Below, in pieces: positions 6,811 through 9,225 of a stretch of DNA of 9,225 nt. This DNA comes from Nitrospira sp. (GTDB taxonomy: Bacteria > Nitrospirota > Nitrospiria > Nitrospirales > Nitrospiraceae): the NCBI GenBank assembly GCA_005116795.1, contig SWDL01000147.1, forward strand, positions 1 to 9,225. The letters run 5' to 3'. How positions within the stretch are numbered: position 1 is the first letter of the stretch; each line of letters starts with the position of its first letter. Below the pieces are notes generated by a model that ran no database searches, had not been told where the DNA came from, and was given only the letters and a program-made list of their open reading frames with translations. A program made the position numbers and the translations under genes.

Positions 6811-7215
6811 ATGCAGGACTACCAGCAATCCGGATCGTTCAAGAGGCAGAGGCTCATCCGAGTGTTCGTCACTCTCCTCTTGGGATGGGGCGTTCCCCAG
6901 TTGGCGTCGGCGGAAATACACGAGATCGGCATGAAAGATCGCCGATTCTCGGCGGAGACCATGCGGATCAAGGTCGGGGACACGGTGAAGGGGGTGAATG
7001 GCGACAAGGAACCGCATCAAGTGGTAAGCGGCCAAGACCTTGAAGATCCCAACCTCGGCGAACCCATGATGGAGAACCTCATCCTCATCGGCGAACACTA
7101 TTCGTTCACCTTCGACAAGCCCGGCCGGTATCCCTACATGTGCTCCCTCCACTGGGCGAAGGCGATAATGACGGGGAAGGTCGCCATCTCCGCTGAAATC
7201 ATTGTGGAGCCGTAG
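6811..7215 (+). CDS. Periplasmic cupredoxin (plastocyanin/azurin-like blue copper protein)
   Basis: The 134-residue precursor has a signal peptide, with basic residues at 11-17, a hydrophobic stretch at 18-31 and a cleavage site after LASA at residue 34. The mature protein of about 100 residues has the cupredoxin layout. It contains VGDTVKGVNGD, then H69 in PHQVV, and a C-terminal loop YMCSLHWAKAIMTGKV that offers C111, H114 and M120 as the remaining type 1 copper ligands. The family shuttles single electrons in the periplasm. Two details differ from plastocyanin: five residues instead of four lie between His and Met, and Gly replaces the usual Trp in the V-x-W-x-N strand. GGAGG at 6800-6804 supports the ATG at 6811 over the adjoining GTG at 6808. 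It sits between two cytochrome genes, which supports an electron carrier role. Confidence 0.88.
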   Translation: MQDYQQSGSFKRQRLIRVFVTLLLGWGVPQLASAEIHEIGMKDRRFSAETMRIKVGDTVKGVNGDKEPHQVVSGQDLEDPNLGEPMMENLILIGEHYSFTFDKPGRYPYMCSLHWAKAIMTGKVAISAEIIVEP

Positions 7216-7258
7216 GAGAGAGGATGATCAGCGAATCGGCTGAATCCAGACCAGGAGG
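7214..7258 (+). promoter_or_regulatory. Two ribosome binding sites before the cytochrome c gene
   Basis: AGGAG at 7214-7218 overlaps the cupredoxin stop codon and lies 5 bases before an ATG at 7224. AGGAGG at 7253-7258 lies 7 bases before a second, in-frame ATG at 7266. The second site is the stronger, and its ATG leads directly into a classic signal peptide. I therefore use 7266. Confidence 0.6.
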
Positions 7259-7265
7259 CATCTCG

Positions 7266-7709
7266 ATGAGAATCTCATTCGCAGTCAAGGGGGCGCTGCT
7301 GCTTCTGCTCTCTCCTCTCTTCTGTACTATCGTGATCGGCGCGCCGGAACGTGATCCGCTGCCGCCGCGGGTGCCCGACAAGGAACGGGCGGCCGCCCAG
7401 GCGATGAAGAACCCCGTGGCCGCGAGCCCGGAGAGCATCGCCAAGGGCAAGGGGCTCTATGAAGGGAAGGGGACCTGCCTGAAGTGCCACGGCGCCACCG
7501 GCAAGGGGGATGGGCCGGGCGCGAAGCTTGTGCGCCCCGCCCCTCGGAACATGACGAACCCCGACTGGCAGAAGGCGCGGGCCGACGGCGAGATGTTTTG
7601 GATCATCAAGAACGGCAGTCCCGGCACCGGCATGGTGGCATTGATTCCCTCGGACATCACGGAAGACGATGCCTGGCACATCATCAATTACGTGCGGACG
7701 CTGAAGTAG
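7266..7709 (+). CDS. Periplasmic class I monoheme cytochrome c
   Basis: The 147-residue precursor starts MRISFAVKG, followed by a hydrophobic segment (9-25) and a likely cleavage site after A26. The mature protein has one heme c site, CLKCH at 71-75, in the context GTCLKCHGATGKGDGPGA, which is typical of small class I cytochromes. M123 in PGTGM is the likely sixth heme ligand. The C-terminal helix DAWHIINYVRTLK is the usual closing helix of this fold. It would carry electrons between periplasmic partners and an inner-membrane complex or terminal oxidase. A start at 7224 would add 14 residues before the signal peptide (161 residues). It lies 50 bases after the cupredoxin gene and is probably cotranscribed with it. 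The redox partner is not shown by the sequence. Confidence 0.93.
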   Translation: MRISFAVKGALLLLLSPLFCTIVIGAPERDPLPPRVPDKERAAAQAMKNPVAASPESIAKGKGLYEGKGTCLKCHGATGKGDGPGAKLVRPAPRNMTNPDWQKARADGEMFWIIKNGSPGTGMVALIPSDITEDDAWHIINYVRTLK

Positions 7710-7721
7710 CGCGCTGACGGA

Positions 7722-7744
7722 GAGAACGGCCTCGCGCTGTTCTC
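7722..7744 (+). other. Intercistronic hairpin between cytochrome c and chemoreceptor genes
   Basis: GAGAACGG (7722-7729) pairs with CTGTTCTC (7737-7744) over eight base pairs including one G-U, around a 7-base loop. It fills most of the 54-base gap and ends before AAGGAG, the chemoreceptor ribosome binding site at 7752-7757. No T-run follows, so at most it is a weak terminator or processing site. Confidence 0.4.
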
Positions 7745-7763
7745 GCTTGCCAAGGAGCCACCC

Positions 7764-9225
7764 ATGCGTTTCAAGGATGTGCCTATCGGTCTCAGGGTCG
7801 GCGGAGGATTTGCCGCCCTCGTGTTGGGCATGGCCGTCGTCGCCGGTTCCGGCTGGCAGGGCCTGAATCGGGTCCAGCAGAACGTCCGCGCCATTTACGA
7901 AGACGCGGTCGTGCTGGAAGCGGACTTCGGCATCGCCACGACCGCCTTGCTCCGGTACCGCAATCTGGTCATTCAGTCCGTGGGGGCCGCCTCCGTCGAA
8001 GACTTCAAGGAGTTTTCCGGCGAACTGCCCGGCTTGAAAGACCTGGCCGAGCAGACACTCCGGTCGGCGGCCGAGAAGCTCAAACAAGCCTCCGCCGACA
8101 GCGAGGCCGCGACCAAGCAGGTCACCGCCCTGACAGAGGCCCTCGCCGCCTACTGGGGGCTCGACAAGCGGACCATCGACCAAACCCGCGCCTCCTGGAA
8201 CGCCGCCGTGCCCGCCGACGCCGAGCGCCTTCGCAACGCCGCCAAACAAAACGCGTTCTTCACCGCCGGGCCCGCCCTCGACGCCGCGGCGCAGGCGCTG
8301 AGCGAGATTCAAGGGTCGCTTCGTGAGGGCGCGATGGGCCAATACGTGGCGGCCACCGAGGCAGGACGCAGGGCCACCCGCACTCTCTGGGCCGTCTTGC
8401 TGATCAGCGGCGTTCTGGCCGTCATCCTCGGCTTGGTGATCGTCCGCGGCGTCACCGTTCCGGTGGCGCACATCAACAGCGTGTTCTCAGAGATCGAGCG
8501 CGGCGACCTCACTAGGCCACTGACCTATGACGGCCGGGATGAAATGGGGACGCTCTGCCGGAATCTCAACCGCTTTGTCGAACGGCTCAATCTCACGCTG
8601 TGTCAGGTGTCGGAGGCGGCGACGACCGTGCGCACCGCCGCTGAACACCTGTCCTCGGCGACGCTCGACGTCGAGAAGGGCAGCGAAATACAGGCGGCGA
8701 CGGCCGTGCAGGCTTCGGCCGCGGCGGAGCAGGTAGCGGCGACCGTCACGGAGGTCGCCAGAAGCGCGCAAGAGGCCGCCGCGAAAGCCGCCCTGGCCAC
8801 CCAGGCCTCCCGAACCGGCGCGGAAGTCGCCGGCCAGGCCATCGCGGGGATGCAAGCCATCGCCGCCACCGTCCAGGAGGCCGCGCAACGGATCGGCACG
8901 CTCGGTGCCCGATCCAAGGAGATCAGCGCGATCGTCAAAGTCATCAATGATATCGCGGATCAGACGAATCTGTTGGCGCTCAACGCCGCCATTGAGGCGG
9001 CGAGGGCCGGCGAACAAGGCCGGGGATTCGCGGTCGTGGCCGATGAGGTGAGAAAACTGGCCGAGCGCACCTCGCATGCGACCAAAGAAATCGGCTCCAT
9101 GATCCAGGGCATCCAGCAGGACACGGACGGCGCCGTGCACACGATGCAGGTCGGCACGAAGACCACGGAAGCGGCGGTGCAGAAGGTCAATCAGGCCGGA
9201 GAGCGGCTGGCCGTCATCACCTCCG
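7764..9225 (+). CDS. Methyl-accepting chemotaxis protein, C-terminus cut by the window edge
   Basis: An ATG at 7764, 6 bases after AAGGAG, opens a frame that runs 487 codons to the right edge without a stop. It encodes a transmembrane chemoreceptor. A first membrane segment lies at about 10-32. A periplasmic, mostly helical region fills 33-206 and is of four-helix-bundle type by appearance. A second membrane segment lies at about 207-230. A HAMP domain follows (about 230-282, with D259-E260 in RDEMG), then the cytoplasmic signalling coiled coil. The conserved hairpin tip is clear from residue 397: IADQTNLLALNAAIEAARAG, GRGFAVVADEVRKLAERT. This tip binds CheA and CheW. The periplasmic region has no CxxCH, so it is not a heme sensor; its ligand is unknown. 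It follows the cytochrome c gene by 54 bases across a hairpin and may share the transcript. Confidence 0.95.
   Translation, partial: MRFKDVPIGLRVGGGFAALVLGMAVVAGSGWQGLNRVQQNVRAIYEDAVVLEADFGIATTALLRYRNLVIQSVGAASVEDFKEFSGELPGLKDLAEQTLRSAAEKLKQASADSEAATKQVTALTEALAAYWGLDKRTIDQTRASWNAAVPADAERLRNAAKQNAFFTAGPALDAAAQALSEIQGSLREGAMGQYVAATEAGRRATRTLWAVLLISGVLAVILGLVIVRGVTVPVAHINSVFSEIERGDLTRPLTYDGRDEMGTLCRNLNRFVERLNLTLCQVSEAATTVRTAAEHLSSATLDVEKGSEIQAATAVQASAAAEQVAATVTEVARSAQEAAAKAALATQASRTGAEVAGQAIAGMQAIAATVQEAAQRIGTLGARSKEISAIVKVINDIADQTNLLALNAAIEAARAGEQGRGFAVVADEVRKLAERTSHATKEIGSMIQGIQQDTDGAVHTMQVGTKTTEAAVQKVNQAGERLAVITS

Noticed and set aside
7275..8471. Minus-strand open frame of 398 codons
   Set aside because: It is antisense to the cytochrome c gene and chemoreceptor gene; low-complexity Gly/Arg/Asp/His composition.
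1..9225. tRNA, rRNA, CRISPR array, insertion sequence or attachment site
   Set aside because: I saw no cloverleaf, no spaced repeat array, no transposase or integrase and no terminal repeats anywhere in the window.

Overview
This 9,225-base window is GC-rich bacterial chromosome. It looks like a Nitrospira-type organism or another Gram-negative chemolithotroph. That placement is inferred from the rplI-glyA-nrdR core genes next to a dense set of periplasmic and outer-membrane redox proteins; no marker in the window proves it. I find ten protein genes. Nine are on the plus strand and one partial gene is on the minus strand. There is no RNA gene, insertion sequence or CRISPR array, and no gene-free stretch longer than 300 bases.

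Left part (1-3142). A minus-strand gene of unknown function runs off the left edge (start near 774). Part of it resembles Upf1-like superfamily 1 helicases, but no Walker A motif is visible. A near-consensus sigma-70 promoter (TTGACA, 18 bp, TATGAT) at 817-846 faces right and drives a compact core operon: rplI (ribosomal protein L9), glyA (serine hydroxymethyltransferase) and nrdR (ribonucleotide reductase repressor). The gaps between these genes are 24 and 15 bases.

Middle part (3143-5022). A two-component pair follows. The sensor is a soluble NarL-type histidine kinase whose input domain is a Rossmann-fold dinucleotide-binding domain instead of a PAS, GAF or membrane sensor. Its partner is a NarL/LuxR response regulator that overlaps it by 29 bases.

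Right part (5023-9225). After a 174-base regulatory gap comes a likely electron-transfer module. It comprises an outer-membrane monoheme cytochrome-porin fusion that resembles Cyc2, a periplasmic cupredoxin, and a small periplasmic class I cytochrome c. A methyl-accepting chemotaxis protein then runs off the right edge. Hairpins lie in two of the gaps of this module.

Reading together (inference): the kinase may sense the cytoplasmic NAD(P)(H) state. Its regulator may control the outer-membrane conduit and its periplasmic carriers. Electrons would enter through the heme-barrel protein and pass via the copper protein and cytochrome c to the inner membrane. The chemoreceptor may link motility to the same physiology. 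This redox-sensing kinase plus outer-membrane conduit is the most interesting feature of the window.
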